Positions 7,665 through 16,355 of a DNA stretch of 64,000 bases are shown here, in pieces (within the stretch, counting starts at the first letter, position 1; every line of letters begins with the position of its first letter). Source of the stretch: CALMEC01 sp963706315. GTDB lineage: Bacteria; Actinomycetota; Thermoleophilia; Miltoncostaeales; Miltoncostaeaceae. Location of the stretch: positions 372,001 to 436,000 of the forward strand of contig CAVPMA010000015.1 of NCBI GenBank assembly GCA_963706315.1, written 5' to 3'. The notes beneath the pieces are model-generated. The model saw only the letters and a list, made by a program, of their open reading frames with translations. It was not told the DNA's origin and ran no database searches. The position numbers were made by a program, and so were the translations under genes.

Positions 7665-8704
7665 GGCATCAGCGCGCTGCCGCGCGGGTCGTCGTTCCAG
7701 GGGTTCGCGTACACGTGCCTGGCCAGCTCGTCCTCCGCGACCGGCGGGCTCGCCTCGGCGAAGGCCACCGCCTCTTCGACGACGCCGGCGACCCGCTCGC
7801 GCACTTCGTCGACCTCGTCCCGGGTCATCACGCCCTCGCCCAGCAGGATGCGCTCGAAGGTCACGAGCGGGTCGCGAGCCTGCCAGCGCTCCTTCTCCTC
7901 GACCGCGCGCGTCGTGTCCGGGTCGCTCATCGAATGGCCGCGGTACCGGTAGGCGCGCGCCTCGATCATCGAGGGCTGGCGCTCCTCGCGGGCGAGCCTG
8001 GCGGCCTCGCGCACCGCCTCGTGGACCGCGAGCACGTCCATGCCGTCCACCTGGCGTGCGGGCATGCTGAACGCCTCGGCCCGCTTGAAGAGGTCCGGCT
8101 CCGCGCTTGCGCGCTCGACCGCCGTGCCCATGCCGTACTGGTTGTTCAACACGAAGAACACGACCGGGAGGTCCCAGAGCTCCGCCATGTTCATGACTTC
8201 GGCGAGCACGCCCTGGTTGACGGCCCCGTCGCCGAACATCGCGAGCGCGACGCGGTCCTCGGCGCGGTAGTGGATCGCCCAGGCGAGTCCCACGGCGAGT
8301 GGGATCGATCCCCCGACGATGCCGTAGCCGCCGTAGAAGTGCCGTTCGCGATCCATGAGGTGCATCGATCCGCCGAGGCCCCCGCAGATGCCGGTGGCGC
8401 GGCCGAAGAGCTCGGCCATCACCGCGTTCGGATCGCTGCCGCGGGCCAGCGCCTGCCCGTGCTCGCGGTAGGTGCTCGTGATCGGATCATCGGGTCGTAG
8501 CGCGGTGATGGTGCCGACGACGGCCGCCTCCTCGCCGATCGCCAGATGGAGGAAGCCGCCGATGTTGCCCTTCATGTACTCCTCGGCGGCACGCTCCTCG
8601 AAGCGCCGGATGAGGATCATCCGCTCGAGCATGTCGCGCATGAGCTCGGCTTGCGGGCGGGCGGGAGGACCGCTGGTGGCCGCCGGGGCGGCGCTCTTCG
8701 CCAT
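7661..8704 (-). CDS. 2-oxoacid dehydrogenase E1 component, alpha subunit
   Basis: 347 residues. Thiamine-diphosphate-binding subunit; the ThDP/Mg motif is visible as GDGAVNQG followed ~27 residues later by LNNQYGMGT. Other landmarks: FLHLAIGEEAAVVG, STYREHGQALARG, GGLGGSMHLMD and the regulatory-loop region YRYRGHSMSDPDTTR. ATG start with GGAAGGA seven bases upstream. 87 bases separate it from the upstream GT87-like gene on the same strand, so it may have its own promoter or be read through. First gene of the E1a-E1b-E2 operon. Confidence 0.95.
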   Translation of the reverse strand: MAKSAAPAATSGPPARPQAELMRDMLERMILIRRFEERAAEEYMKGNIGGFLHLAIGEEAAVVGTITALRPDDPITSTYREHGQALARGSDPNAVMAELFGRATGICGGLGGSMHLMDRERHFYGGYGIVGGSIPLAVGLAWAIHYRAEDRVALAMFGDGAVNQGVLAEVMNMAELWDLPVVFFVLNNQYGMGTAVERASAEPDLFKRAEAFSMPARQVDGMDVLAVHEAVREAARLAREERQPSMIEARAYRYRGHSMSDPDTTRAVEEKERWQARDPLVTFERILLGEGVMTRDEVDEVRERVAGVVEEAVAFAEASPPVAEDELARHVYANPWNDDPRGSALMP

Positions 8705-8791
8705 CTGCCAATCCTTCCGGAGTCGACGCCGACATCTTGGCAGACGCGCTCCCCTGCAGCCGCGGTCACGGACGCCGGCACGGGTCGCCGG

Positions 8792-10030
8792 TCAGGCCGG
8801 CCGCACGGCCGAATGCCGGTCGCCGCCGAGCTCGGGTGGCTGGTCTGCCGCGGCCGCTCGATGGACGGTTCGCCGGGGCCACACCGACCACAGCATCACC
8901 AGGAGCAGCGCATTCCGGGCCATCAGGAGCCCGACCGGGACCGGCTCGCCGCGCTCGACCAGGTCGGAGTAGAAGAGCGGGAAGATGAGCTGCGTGACGA
9001 CCATTGCGACCGGCAGGACGATCGCGGCGACGCGGCCGCGACTGCCCGCCACGAGCAGCGTCACCGGCAGGAGCCACACCAGGTACTGGGGCGAGACGAC
9101 CTTGCCGAGGGTGACGGCCGCGACGATCGTCGCCGCGGTGGCGGCCACCCAGAGCTCGGCGGCGTCGGACGACCGTCGCCGAAGTCCGCGGGCGAGCACC
9201 ACGACGATCGCCACGAGGCATACGACGAGCAGGAGCGTCGAGAGCGTCGCGAGGGCATCGGGAACCCGCCCGGCGACGTTCTCGCTGCCGTAGCTGTTCA
9301 GCGACCGGAACGGGAGCCCCGCTACGTGCACGATCGACGAGCCGAGGGACTCGATCTGGAGGGGCCGGTCGAGGTGGTAGGCGAAGAGGCGCCACGTCGC
9401 GCGGGGCGCGATCGCGAAGAACGGTCCCATCGTGAGGGCCACCCCGGCCGCCAGCGCCACGGTTCCGGTCAGCGCGCGACGCCGGTCGCGCCGGTGGGCG
9501 TGCCACAGAATCAGCGCAGGTACGAGGAGGATCGGCACGAGCTTGATGGCGACCGCCACCGTCAGGAGCGCCCACGCCCAGCCGAAGCGGTCCGACAGGC
9601 CCGCGACGAGCATCCATCCGAGCAGGGCGGAGAGCACGAGGTCATACCGGGTCTGGACCAGGGTGCCGAGCAGCACCGGGGTGAGGGCGACCACGGCGAC
9701 GGCGAGCGCCTGGCGGGCAGGGGGGAGCCCGAGCCGGCGGCCTGCGACGAGCGCCGCGAGCGCCGTCGCGACGAGGCAGGCGAGCATCGTCATCGAGAAC
9801 GCGAGCTGGTAGTCGCCCGGGATCCGCCCGACGAGCCAGAAGAGCCCGGTGGAGAGCGGCGGGTACTCGATGTCGAAGTCGCGGTACGGCACCGCCCCTG
9901 CGTCGATCATCCGGCTCGCGTGCTCGTAGACGCGGGTGTCGCCAAGCTGGAAGTAGTTGAAGACCACCCAGCGCGTGAGCGCCCAGACGCCGATGCACGC
10001 CGCCGTCGTGAGTGCCACGGCGCGCCTCAT
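8792..10030 (-). CDS. Polytopic membrane glycosyltransferase, GT87-like (DUF2029)
   Basis: 412 residues with about ten hydrophobic segments. The N-terminal half has the pattern 'YFQLGDTRVYEHASRMIDAGAVPYRDFDIEYPP': an acidic GD near the first loop and the xPYxDFxxEYPP motif of GT-C-fold polyprenyl-phosphate-mannose-dependent transferases (GT87, like mycobacterial mannosyltransferases of LM/LAM or PIM). Such enzymes work on the outer face of the membrane. Start ATG overlaps the stop of the upstream lipoprotein gene (ATGA at 10027-10030). The acceptor substrate is unknown. Confidence 0.82.
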   Translation of the reverse strand: MRRAVALTTAACIGVWALTRWVVFNYFQLGDTRVYEHASRMIDAGAVPYRDFDIEYPPLSTGLFWLVGRIPGDYQLAFSMTMLACLVATALAALVAGRRLGLPPARQALAVAVVALTPVLLGTLVQTRYDLVLSALLGWMLVAGLSDRFGWAWALLTVAVAIKLVPILLVPALILWHAHRRDRRRALTGTVALAAGVALTMGPFFAIAPRATWRLFAYHLDRPLQIESLGSSIVHVAGLPFRSLNSYGSENVAGRVPDALATLSTLLLVVCLVAIVVVLARGLRRRSSDAAELWVAATAATIVAAVTLGKVVSPQYLVWLLPVTLLVAGSRGRVAAIVLPVAMVVTQLIFPLFYSDLVERGEPVPVGLLMARNALLLVMLWSVWPRRTVHRAAAADQPPELGGDRHSAVRPA

Positions 10031-11373
10031 GGCAGGTCGGCCGCCTCTACGCGGCCACGGTTGAAGTCGACGAACACCGCCACCGGCGCACTCCCCCCGG
10101 CGGACCGAACGCCCCCGGTTTCCGCGAGCTCGGAGGAGAGGTCGCTGCATCCCGCTCCCGTTCCTGTCGCGACGAGCTGAGCGCGGGCTCTGATGAGCCC
10201 GTCGTCGAGCTCCTCCCACGTGAGCATCGCCCCACCGCCCGCCGCGGGCACCACCTGGGCGCCGCCGGCGGGGCCGCCCGCGCCGGGCTCGGACGGTGGC
10301 GCCGCCCACCGGCCAGCGCGGTCCCGGATCGACACGCCGAGGCGGTTCGCGCCGTCCTGGAGGAGCGTCCACGCGGCGACCACGCGACCGTCGGGCAGGA
10401 CGGTGACGTCTGCGGCCGTCTCGGCCCGCCCGGGGCGCGCGAGCTCACGCGGCCGGTCGGCGCCCCTGCCGATCGCGACCGGCGCAGACCATCCCGGGTC
10501 CTCGCCGTGCATGGACGTGAACACCCCGATGCCGCCGCTGTCGCGCCCGATCCACACCGCGACCGCGGCGCCGAGCGGCCCGACCGCGACGTCGGGCTCC
10601 TGCGTGCCTCGCACGCCCGTCGACACGACGGTCGGCGTCGACCAGACGCCGTCGGCGCCCCTGGTCGCGGCCGCGACGCCCTGCACCCCGCCGACGCGCT
10701 GCTCCCAGACGACCGCGCCCGCGCCGTTCGGCGCGACGGCGAGACGGGCGCGCCGGGCGCGGGTCCCCTCGGTCGAGATCGGGTGCGGCATCTCCCACGT
10801 GCCGTCCGGCCGCTGCTCGGCGACTTCGACCACCGCGTCATCGTCGCCGGCGTCGCGGCGCCAGACCACGGTCGCGCGCCCTGCCCCGTCCACGGCGACC
10901 TGTGGGTCGCGGGCCGTGGTTCCGGGCGTCGACAGCATGGCCGGAGCCGTCCACGTCCCGTCAGCGCGGGTCGTCGCCATCTCGATCGTCCGCGACTCGC
11001 CGACCGGCTGCCACTGCCAGACGGCCGTGGCCTCACCGCCGGGACTCATCGCGACCGACGGGTCTCGCCCGCCGTCGCGTGAGATCGTCGCCGCGGCCGC
11101 CCAGGTGCCGCCCGAGCGGGAGCTCGCCTCGATCGGGCCGCCGGTGCCGCTCTCCCATGCCGCCACCGCGTCGGCGCCGCCGTCGGTCGCGACCACGGGG
11201 TCGCGCCGGTCGTCGCCGCTCAGCGTCACCGGCGGGACCGCAGGAGCCGCGCACGACGACGGGCCTTCGTTCGAGGCGCACCCGGCGAGGACGCCGAGGG
11301 CCGCCGCCAGCGCCACCACGGCCGACCCGGCGACGGCGGTGCGCGCCCGGTCAGTCGTAAGGAGGGACCTCAA
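10027..11373 (-). CDS. Lipoprotein with sialidase-like beta-propeller repeats
   Basis: 448 residues. Type II signal peptide: basic N-terminus, hydrophobic stretch and lipobox VLAGC (Cys at ~32). The rest is made of repeated ~55-65 residue units each with a D(P)xVAVxxxGxAxAVW core and a 'DGTWxxPxxIS' turn (at least five copies), which look like BNR/sialidase-type propeller blades. Probably an extracytoplasmic binding or structural protein; no catalytic residues recognised. The start is TTG at 11373, overlapping the acetyltransferase gene by 23 bases; its stop overlaps the GT87 start. Confidence 0.75.
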   Translation of the reverse strand: MRSLLTTDRARTAVAGSAVVALAAALGVLAGCASNEGPSSCAAPAVPPVTLSGDDRRDPVVATDGGADAVAAWESGTGGPIEASSRSGGTWAAAATISRDGGRDPSVAMSPGGEATAVWQWQPVGESRTIEMATTRADGTWTAPAMLSTPGTTARDPQVAVDGAGRATVVWRRDAGDDDAVVEVAEQRPDGTWEMPHPISTEGTRARRARLAVAPNGAGAVVWEQRVGGVQGVAAATRGADGVWSTPTVVSTGVRGTQEPDVAVGPLGAAVAVWIGRDSGGIGVFTSMHGEDPGWSAPVAIGRGADRPRELARPGRAETAADVTVLPDGRVVAAWTLLQDGANRLGVSIRDRAGRWAAPPSEPGAGGPAGGAQVVPAAGGGAMLTWEELDDGLIRARAQLVATGTGAGCSDLSSELAETGGVRSAGGSAPVAVFVDFNRGRVEAADLP

Positions 11374-11869
11374 GGTGGCGTTCGAGGAGCATCACGTCGC
11401 GCCACCGGTCCGAGACCCGCCCGTGCGCGGTCAGGCGACCCACGGTGCTGAAGCCCACGGATGCGGCCAGCGCGAGCCCGGCGGCGTTCTCGGGGAAGAT
11501 CATCCCCACGAGCTTCCAGTAGCCGAACGCCGGTCCCTCGATCACGAGGTACTCGAGGAGCGCACGGCCAACGCCGCGTCCACGGGCGCCACTCGTGACG
11601 TACACGGTGTACTCGGCGACCCCGCTGTACCACGCCCGGTGCGAGAACGGGGCGAGGGCGGACCACGCGATGACGTGGCCGGCGTCTTCCGCGACGAACA
11701 CCGGCGCCGTGGCCGCCCGCCCGGCAAGCCATCCGCGGCGCTCCTCGGCCGAGTGCGGCCCGGTGGCGAACGTCGCGTACCCCTCCGCGATCGCCTCGTC
11801 GTAGATCTCGCCGATGATCGCCGCGTCGCGCGGCTCCGCGCGGCGGATTGCGAGTCCGGTCACTGGCAT
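11351..11869 (-). CDS. GNAT acetyltransferase, phosphinothricin/methionine-sulfoximine acetyltransferase-like
   Basis: 172 residues. IRRAEPRDAAIIGEIYDEAI at the N-terminus, VAEYTVYVTSGARGRGVGRALLEYL as the acetyl-CoA-binding motif A (RGRGVG), and a late IFPENAAGLALAASVGF followed by GR...RWRDVMLLER are characteristic of the PAT/YncA-like GNAT family, which N-acetylate phosphinothricin, methionine sulfoximine or related amines. Start: ATG 11869; a GTG at 11863 would give a 4-base overlap with the protease stop, the junction style used across this region, so either is possible. Confidence 0.85.
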   Translation of the reverse strand: MPVTGLAIRRAEPRDAAIIGEIYDEAIAEGYATFATGPHSAEERRGWLAGRAATAPVFVAEDAGHVIAWSALAPFSHRAWYSGVAEYTVYVTSGARGRGVGRALLEYLVIEGPAFGYWKLVGMIFPENAAGLALAASVGFSTVGRLTAHGRVSDRWRDVMLLERHLEVPPYD

Positions 11870-13053
11870 GTGCCGCGGAGGTTCGCGGGACGGTCCGCCA
11901 GGGTCAGCTTGAGGGTCACCCGCTTGCCGTCGCGGAGGACCGTGACGTTGACGGTGTCGCCGACGCGACGGCTGCTGACCTCCTGGCTGAGGTCGCCGAA
12001 GTCCCGTACCGGCTGTCCGGCGATCGCGACGATGATGTCGCCGCCCTTCGGGGGCTGGTCGTCGGGGGCCGACGACGCCCGGAGGCCGGCCGCTTTCGAC
12101 GGGCCTCGCTCGTCGATCTTCCGGAGGGCGACCCCGCGGGCGTCGCCCGCTCCGAGCGACTTCGCGACGTCGGGCGTGACCGCCTCGCCCACGATGCCGA
12201 TCCATGCATGCTGCGCCTTGCCGTTCGCGATGATCGCGTCGGCCACCGGGCGGACGGCGTCGATCGGCACTGCGAACCCGATCCCCTCGAACCCGCCGCC
12301 CTGACTCGCGATCTGCGAGTTGATTCCGATCACCCGCCCGCGGCTGTCGAGGAGCGGGCCTCCCGAGTTGCCTTGGTTGATGGCCGCGTCGGTCTGGATC
12401 GCATTGGGGATGGGCGAGTCGTCCGGTGAGCAGATCTGACGCTTCAGCGCGGACACGATGCCCGTGGTGGCGGTGCGCTCGAGTCCGAGCGGGTTGCCGA
12501 TCGCGACGACCGGATCGCCCACGACGAGGCTGCGGCTCTCGCCGAGCGGGAGCGGCTTGGCCGACGGCGGTGGCGTGGAGACATCGAGCACCGCGAGGTC
12601 GATCGCGGGGTCGCTCGCGAGCACGGTTGCGTTCTGGGTGGTGCCGTCGGCGTACGTGACCGTGACGTTCGAGACGTTCTCGACAACGTGGGCGTTCGTG
12701 AGGATCCGTCCCTTCGTGTCGATCAGGAAGCCGGAGCCGAGGCCGCCGCTGTGCTGAACCAGGACGACGCCCGGGGAGGCGTCCCGCACGATCTGCTGGA
12801 CGCTGAGGCCGTCGCCGTCCGCGTTGGCGAGCGCGGGATCGGACGTCCTGGGCGCCGGCGCGGTCGTCGTCGCGCCGCGCTCCACGATGGTCACCGTTCG
12901 GGTGGCGGAGCCATCGTCGCCCACCCGCGCGACGCCGAACGCGACGCCGGCAGCGATGACGGCGGGCAGGATCGCCGTGGCGAGCCACTTCCCCCGCGTT
13001 CGCGGAGGCTCGGGCGGCTCGGGACTCGGCGTCAGCGGCGGAAGGGTCCCCAT
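11860..13053 (-). CDS. HtrA/DegP-like serine protease with PDZ domain, membrane anchored
   Basis: 397 residues. Short Pro-rich cytosolic N-terminus, one transmembrane segment (~23-44), then a trypsin-like domain with the triad His122 (TNAHVV), Asp152 (IDLAVLDV) and Ser230 (GNSGGPL), and a PDZ domain (~285-390). Such PepD/HtrA-like proteins act outside the membrane in envelope protein quality control. ATG 13053 is preferred over the longer upstream reading because a -10-like TACCCT ends nine bases upstream and the extra N-terminus is unlike the family. Cotranscribed with the acetyltransferase. Confidence 0.93.
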   Translation of the reverse strand: MGTLPPLTPSPEPPEPPRTRGKWLATAILPAVIAAGVAFGVARVGDDGSATRTVTIVERGATTTAPAPRTSDPALANADGDGLSVQQIVRDASPGVVLVQHSGGLGSGFLIDTKGRILTNAHVVENVSNVTVTYADGTTQNATVLASDPAIDLAVLDVSTPPPSAKPLPLGESRSLVVGDPVVAIGNPLGLERTATTGIVSALKRQICSPDDSPIPNAIQTDAAINQGNSGGPLLDSRGRVIGINSQIASQGGGFEGIGFAVPIDAVRPVADAIIANGKAQHAWIGIVGEAVTPDVAKSLGAGDARGVALRKIDERGPSKAAGLRASSAPDDQPPKGGDIIVAIAGQPVRDFGDLSQEVSSRRVGDTVNVTVLRDGKRVTLKLTLADRPANLRGTCQ

Positions 13054-13062
13054 CGGGCCCAC

Positions 13063-13068
13063 AGGGTA
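13063..13068 (-). promoter_or_regulatory. -10-like hexamer TACCCT upstream of the HtrA-type gene
   Basis: On the minus strand TACCCT ends nine bases before the ATG at 13053. Same arrangement as at other starts in the window. Confidence 0.35.
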
Positions 13069-13157
13069 GCCGAGCGGTTTACGTGCACGTTCGCGCGATG
13101 GTCCGCATCTCCGCGGCGTTACGGTGTGGCGAGCCACACGCAACCCGAACTGCCACG

Positions 13158-13793
13158 GTGCTCTCCGAACCCGCCAGCTCCCTCACCGATCTGCTCCTCG
13201 CGGGAGTTGCGGCCTGGCTCGCGCTCGACCTGCGCCGCCACGCCGACCTGACACCGTACTGGTGGCGGACGTTCGCCTGGACCGCGGTCGCGGCGCTCGC
13301 CGGGTCGATCCACCACGGGTTCGTCACGCGGTCGGATCGCTGGGACGGCCCGAGCTGGGCGATCGTGACGTTTCTGGTCGTGGTCGCGATCTCGTACCTG
13401 CTCGCGGCGAGCGTCGAGGAGGTGCTCGGCCCTGGGCACGCCACCGCCTTCTGGATCCTCCGGTCGGCGAGCCTCGTCGCGTACGTCGTCGTGGTGGTCA
13501 CGGTTGGGGCATCGATCGGCGCGATCCTGCTTTGCGAGGGCATCACGATGGTCGCCGTGCTCGCCCTGTGGTGGATCGCGCTGCGGCGAGGTCACCCTCG
13601 GGCGCGGGCCGTGGCGGTCGCGCTCGTCGCGTCGATGGCGGCCGCCGCGATCCGCGCCGCCCCGCCGAGCTTCGTCGCGCCGACCGGACTCGACCCCACA
13701 TCGCTGTACCACCTCGCCCAGATTCCCGGACTCGTGCTGCTCGCCGTGGCGGTGGCGTCGTCCGGCGCAGGACCGCTCCGGCCGGCCCGGTGA
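13158..13793 (+). CDS. Seven-helix-like integral membrane protein (DUF6962-like)
   Basis: 211 residues from GTG 13158; in-frame upstream starts (13083, 13098) would only add an unlikely basic extension. About seven hydrophobic segments. The N-terminus EPASSLTDLLLAGVAAWLAL, the GSIHHGF after helix two and the 'LDPTSLYHLAQIPGL' near the last helix are shared with a family of uncharacterised bacterial membrane proteins (DUF6962-like, by memory). Function unknown. It lies 23 bases before the promoter of the response regulator gene and is divergent from the protease. Confidence 0.7.
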   Translation: MLSEPASSLTDLLLAGVAAWLALDLRRHADLTPYWWRTFAWTAVAALAGSIHHGFVTRSDRWDGPSWAIVTFLVVVAISYLLAASVEEVLGPGHATAFWILRSASLVAYVVVVVTVGASIGAILLCEGITMVAVLALWWIALRRGHPRARAVAVALVASMAAAAIRAAPPSFVAPTGLDPTSLYHLAQIPGLVLLAVAVASSGAGPLRPAR

Positions 13794-13815
13794 CGCGCCG
13801 CGGTCCCGGTGGGCC

Positions 13816-13821
13816 TACAAT
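13816..13821 (+). promoter_or_regulatory. -10 box TACAAT for the response regulator gene
   Basis: TACAAT (5/6 to TATAAT) ends seven bases before the ATG at 13829, with no Shine-Dalgarno between, so the mRNA probably starts at or next to the initiation codon. Confidence 0.5.
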
Positions 13822-13828
13822 TCGTCGA

Positions 13829-14527
13829 ATGGCGCAGCGGATACTGGTGGTCGATGACGAGCAGTCGATCCGGACAATCGTCGAGTACGCCCTGAAGGAC
13901 GCGGGCTTCGAAGTGGTCACGGCCAGCCGCGGCGACGAGGCGCTCACCGTCATGGAGCGGGATCCCGTGGACCTGGTGGTCCTCGACGTGATGCTGCCCG
14001 GCATGGACGGCCTCGAGGTGTGCCAGCGGATCCGCGCCGAGCGGAGCGTGCCGATCATCATGCTGTCCGCCCGGGGGGAGGAGCTCGACAAGGTCCTCGG
14101 GCTCGAGCTCGGCGCCGACGACTACGTCACGAAGCCGTTCTCGCCCCGTGAGCTCGTCTCGCGCGTCAAGGCGAACTTGCGGAGGGGCAAGCTCGACGGG
14201 GAGCACGAGGATAGCCTCCGGTTCGGCGATCTCGAGATCGACCCGGTCGCGCGGGCCGTCACCCGGGACGGCGAGGAGCTCAACCTCACGCTCTCCGAGT
14301 TCGAGATCCTCCTGAAGCTCGCCCGCTCGCCGCGGCGCGTCTTCACGCGTCAGGAGCTCATGGATCACCTCTGGAACGGCACCTTCTACGGCGATCTTCG
14401 CAGCGTCGACGTCCACGTGCGGCACCTGCGGCAGAAGATCGAGCGGGACGCGTCGAACCCGTCGCTCATCAGGACCGTCCGCGGGGTGGGATACGCCTTC
14501 GGCGGGGAGGACGGCGCGGGCGGGTGA
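13829..14527 (+). CDS. OmpR/PhoB-type response regulator
   Basis: 232 residues. Receiver domain (1-115) with the acidic pair DDE at 9-11, phosphoacceptor Asp53 in VVLDVMLPG, Ser/Thr switch at IIMLSAR and Lys in VTKPFSP. C-terminal winged helix (~135-228) ends with LIRTVRGVGYAFG as in PhoB/WalR regulators. Overlaps the kinase gene by four bases (GTGA). The pair most resembles the PhoPR/WalRK/MprAB group controlling phosphate or envelope stress; the regulon cannot be read from the sequence. Confidence 0.95.
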   Translation: MAQRILVVDDEQSIRTIVEYALKDAGFEVVTASRGDEALTVMERDPVDLVVLDVMLPGMDGLEVCQRIRAERSVPIIMLSARGEELDKVLGLELGADDYVTKPFSPRELVSRVKANLRRGKLDGEHEDSLRFGDLEIDPVARAVTRDGEELNLTLSEFEILLKLARSPRRVFTRQELMDHLWNGTFYGDLRSVDVHVRHLRQKIERDASNPSLIRTVRGVGYAFGGEDGAGG

Positions 14528-16311
14528 ACGGGCGGCCCCGGCGGTACGGCCTCCAGGCGTGGCTCGTCGCCTCGTTCGTCGCGGTGGGGCTCGTCGCGAG
14601 CCTCGCCGTCATGCTCGTCGTCCTACCGACCCTCGAGAGCAGCATCCGCACCGAGGAGGCGCGCCGTGCCGGCGCCGACCTCATCCAGCAGCTCCGCCAG
14701 CGGCAGAACCTCGGTTCGCTGACGGCCCAAACCGAGGTCGAGAGCCTGGCGATCGAGATCCGGGGGGATGTCCGCCTCCTCACGCTGGGCGCTCCGTTCG
14801 AGACGACCTTCTCCGACACCGGCCGCGGCTATCTCCCCCCGGACTCGATCACCGCGGCCGGGGAGTACATCGCGCAGGGCGACGGCACCGCTCGGTACCA
14901 GGCGGTCAACGTTGGCGGACGCCAGGTGCTGCAGGCCGCGCACGCCGCGTCGGTGGACGGTGTCCCCGCCGTCATCGAGGCCGCCGCGCCCCTCCGCGGG
15001 GCGGAAGGGCAGATCGCGATCTTCCGCCGCCGGGTGCTGATCGCAGTCGCGCTCGTGCTGATCCTCGCGTCCCTCCTGGGTCTCGGGATCGCGCGGGTGT
15101 TGGGGCGGCGCATCAAGTCGCTCGCCGGAACTGCGAAGACGCTCGCGAAGGGGGACCTCTCCGCGCGCGCCGACGAGACCGCCCCCCAGGAGCTCTCATC
15201 GCTCGGCGCGAGCCTCAACTCGATGGCCGCGCGCCTCGAAGGGCTCGTAGCGGAGACCCTCAACGACCGCGACCGGGCGCGCGCGCTCGTCGCCTCGCTC
15301 GCCGAGGGCGTGCTCGCAGTCAGCGACCGCGGCGAGGTGACGATCGCCAACACCGCCGCCGAGCGCCTCCTCGGCCTGCCCAGCGGCACCGAGTCGCTCC
15401 ACCTCGACGAGCTCCCTGAGCCGGTGCGCGACGCGGTGCGTTCGGGGCTCTCCGGCGGCGTGGAGGGCACCGTCGAGGTCGCGCTCCCCGGTGGCATCGA
15501 GGCGCTCCTCAACGTATCCCCGCTGGCCCGCGGTGCCGGCGTCGTGCTGACGATGCGCGACGTCACGGAGGAGCGGCGCCTCGCGCGGGCCAGGCGCGAC
15601 CTGATCGCCAACGTGTCGCACGAGCTCAAGACGCCGCTCACGGCGGTCAAGGGATTCATGGAGCTCCTCGAGGACTCGGAGATGGCACCCGACCGGCGGA
15701 CCGAGTTCCTGCATCTCATGTCGCAGGAGGTCGCCCGCCTCGAGCGGCTCGTCGCCGAGCAGCTGGAGCTCGCCCGGCTCGACGCCGGCGCCCTGGTGCT
15801 CGAGCGTGAGCCCGTCGACCTCGGCGAGCTCGCCTCGGAGATCGCCGAGTCCCGCCGCCTGCTCGCGGAACGCGAGGGGATCTCGCTCGTCGCGGCGCCG
15901 ACGGCCGCTCCGGTCACGGTCGACGCCGACGCCGCACGGGTCGAGCAGATCCTGCTCATCCTGCTCGACAATGCGATCCGCCACACGCCGTCCGGCGGGA
16001 AGATCAGCCTCGGCGTGTCGACCGATGGGCGAAACGGCACCGTCAGCGTCCGCGACACCGGCACCGGCATCCCCTTCGACGCGCAGCAGTTCGTCTTCGA
16101 TCGCTTCTACCAGGCCGACCCGTCACGGGAGGGGCAGGGCCTCGGCCTCGGACTCGCGATCGCCCGGGGGCTCGCCGACGCCCACGGCGGGTCGATCGAG
16201 CTGCGCTCCGCACCGCTGGTGGGGACCGTGTTCACGGTGCGGCTGCCGCTCGCCGAGGAGCCCCATGACGCACCTGCGCCCGAGGGCTCAGGCGTCGGTG
16301 CCACCTCGTAG
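14524..16311 (+). CDS. Sensor histidine kinase with HAMP and PAS-like domains
   Basis: 595 residues. Transmembrane helices at ~11-34 and ~170-192 enclose an extracytoplasmic sensor of ~135 residues; HAMP (~190-245), a PAS-like linker (~255-345, DRGEVTIANTAAERLLGL), HisKA with phosphoacceptor His366 (NVSHELKTPLTAVKGF) and a HATPase domain with the N box LLDNAIRHTPSGG, DTGTGIP and GLGLGLAIARG boxes. Architecture equals WalK/PhoR-type kinases. GTG start overlaps the regulator stop, so stoichiometric co-expression with its partner is expected. Confidence 0.95.
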   Translation: MNGRPRRYGLQAWLVASFVAVGLVASLAVMLVVLPTLESSIRTEEARRAGADLIQQLRQRQNLGSLTAQTEVESLAIEIRGDVRLLTLGAPFETTFSDTGRGYLPPDSITAAGEYIAQGDGTARYQAVNVGGRQVLQAAHAASVDGVPAVIEAAAPLRGAEGQIAIFRRRVLIAVALVLILASLLGLGIARVLGRRIKSLAGTAKTLAKGDLSARADETAPQELSSLGASLNSMAARLEGLVAETLNDRDRARALVASLAEGVLAVSDRGEVTIANTAAERLLGLPSGTESLHLDELPEPVRDAVRSGLSGGVEGTVEVALPGGIEALLNVSPLARGAGVVLTMRDVTEERRLARARRDLIANVSHELKTPLTAVKGFMELLEDSEMAPDRRTEFLHLMSQEVARLERLVAEQLELARLDAGALVLEREPVDLGELASEIAESRRLLAEREGISLVAAPTAAPVTVDADAARVEQILLILLDNAIRHTPSGGKISLGVSTDGRNGTVSVRDTGTGIPFDAQQFVFDRFYQADPSREGQGLGLGLAIARGLADAHGGSIELRSAPLVGTVFTVRLPLAEEPHDAPAPEGSGVGATS

Positions 16312-16343
16312 CGGCCGTCCCGGCTCGGTGGCACCGGGTTCGC

Positions 16344-16349
16344 TAGGTT
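16344..16349 (+). promoter_or_regulatory. -10-like hexamer TAGGTT upstream of the SDR gene
   Basis: TAGGTT ends six bases before the ATG at 16356; no Shine-Dalgarno is present in the gap. Confidence 0.4.
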
Positions 16350-16355
16350 CGCCGC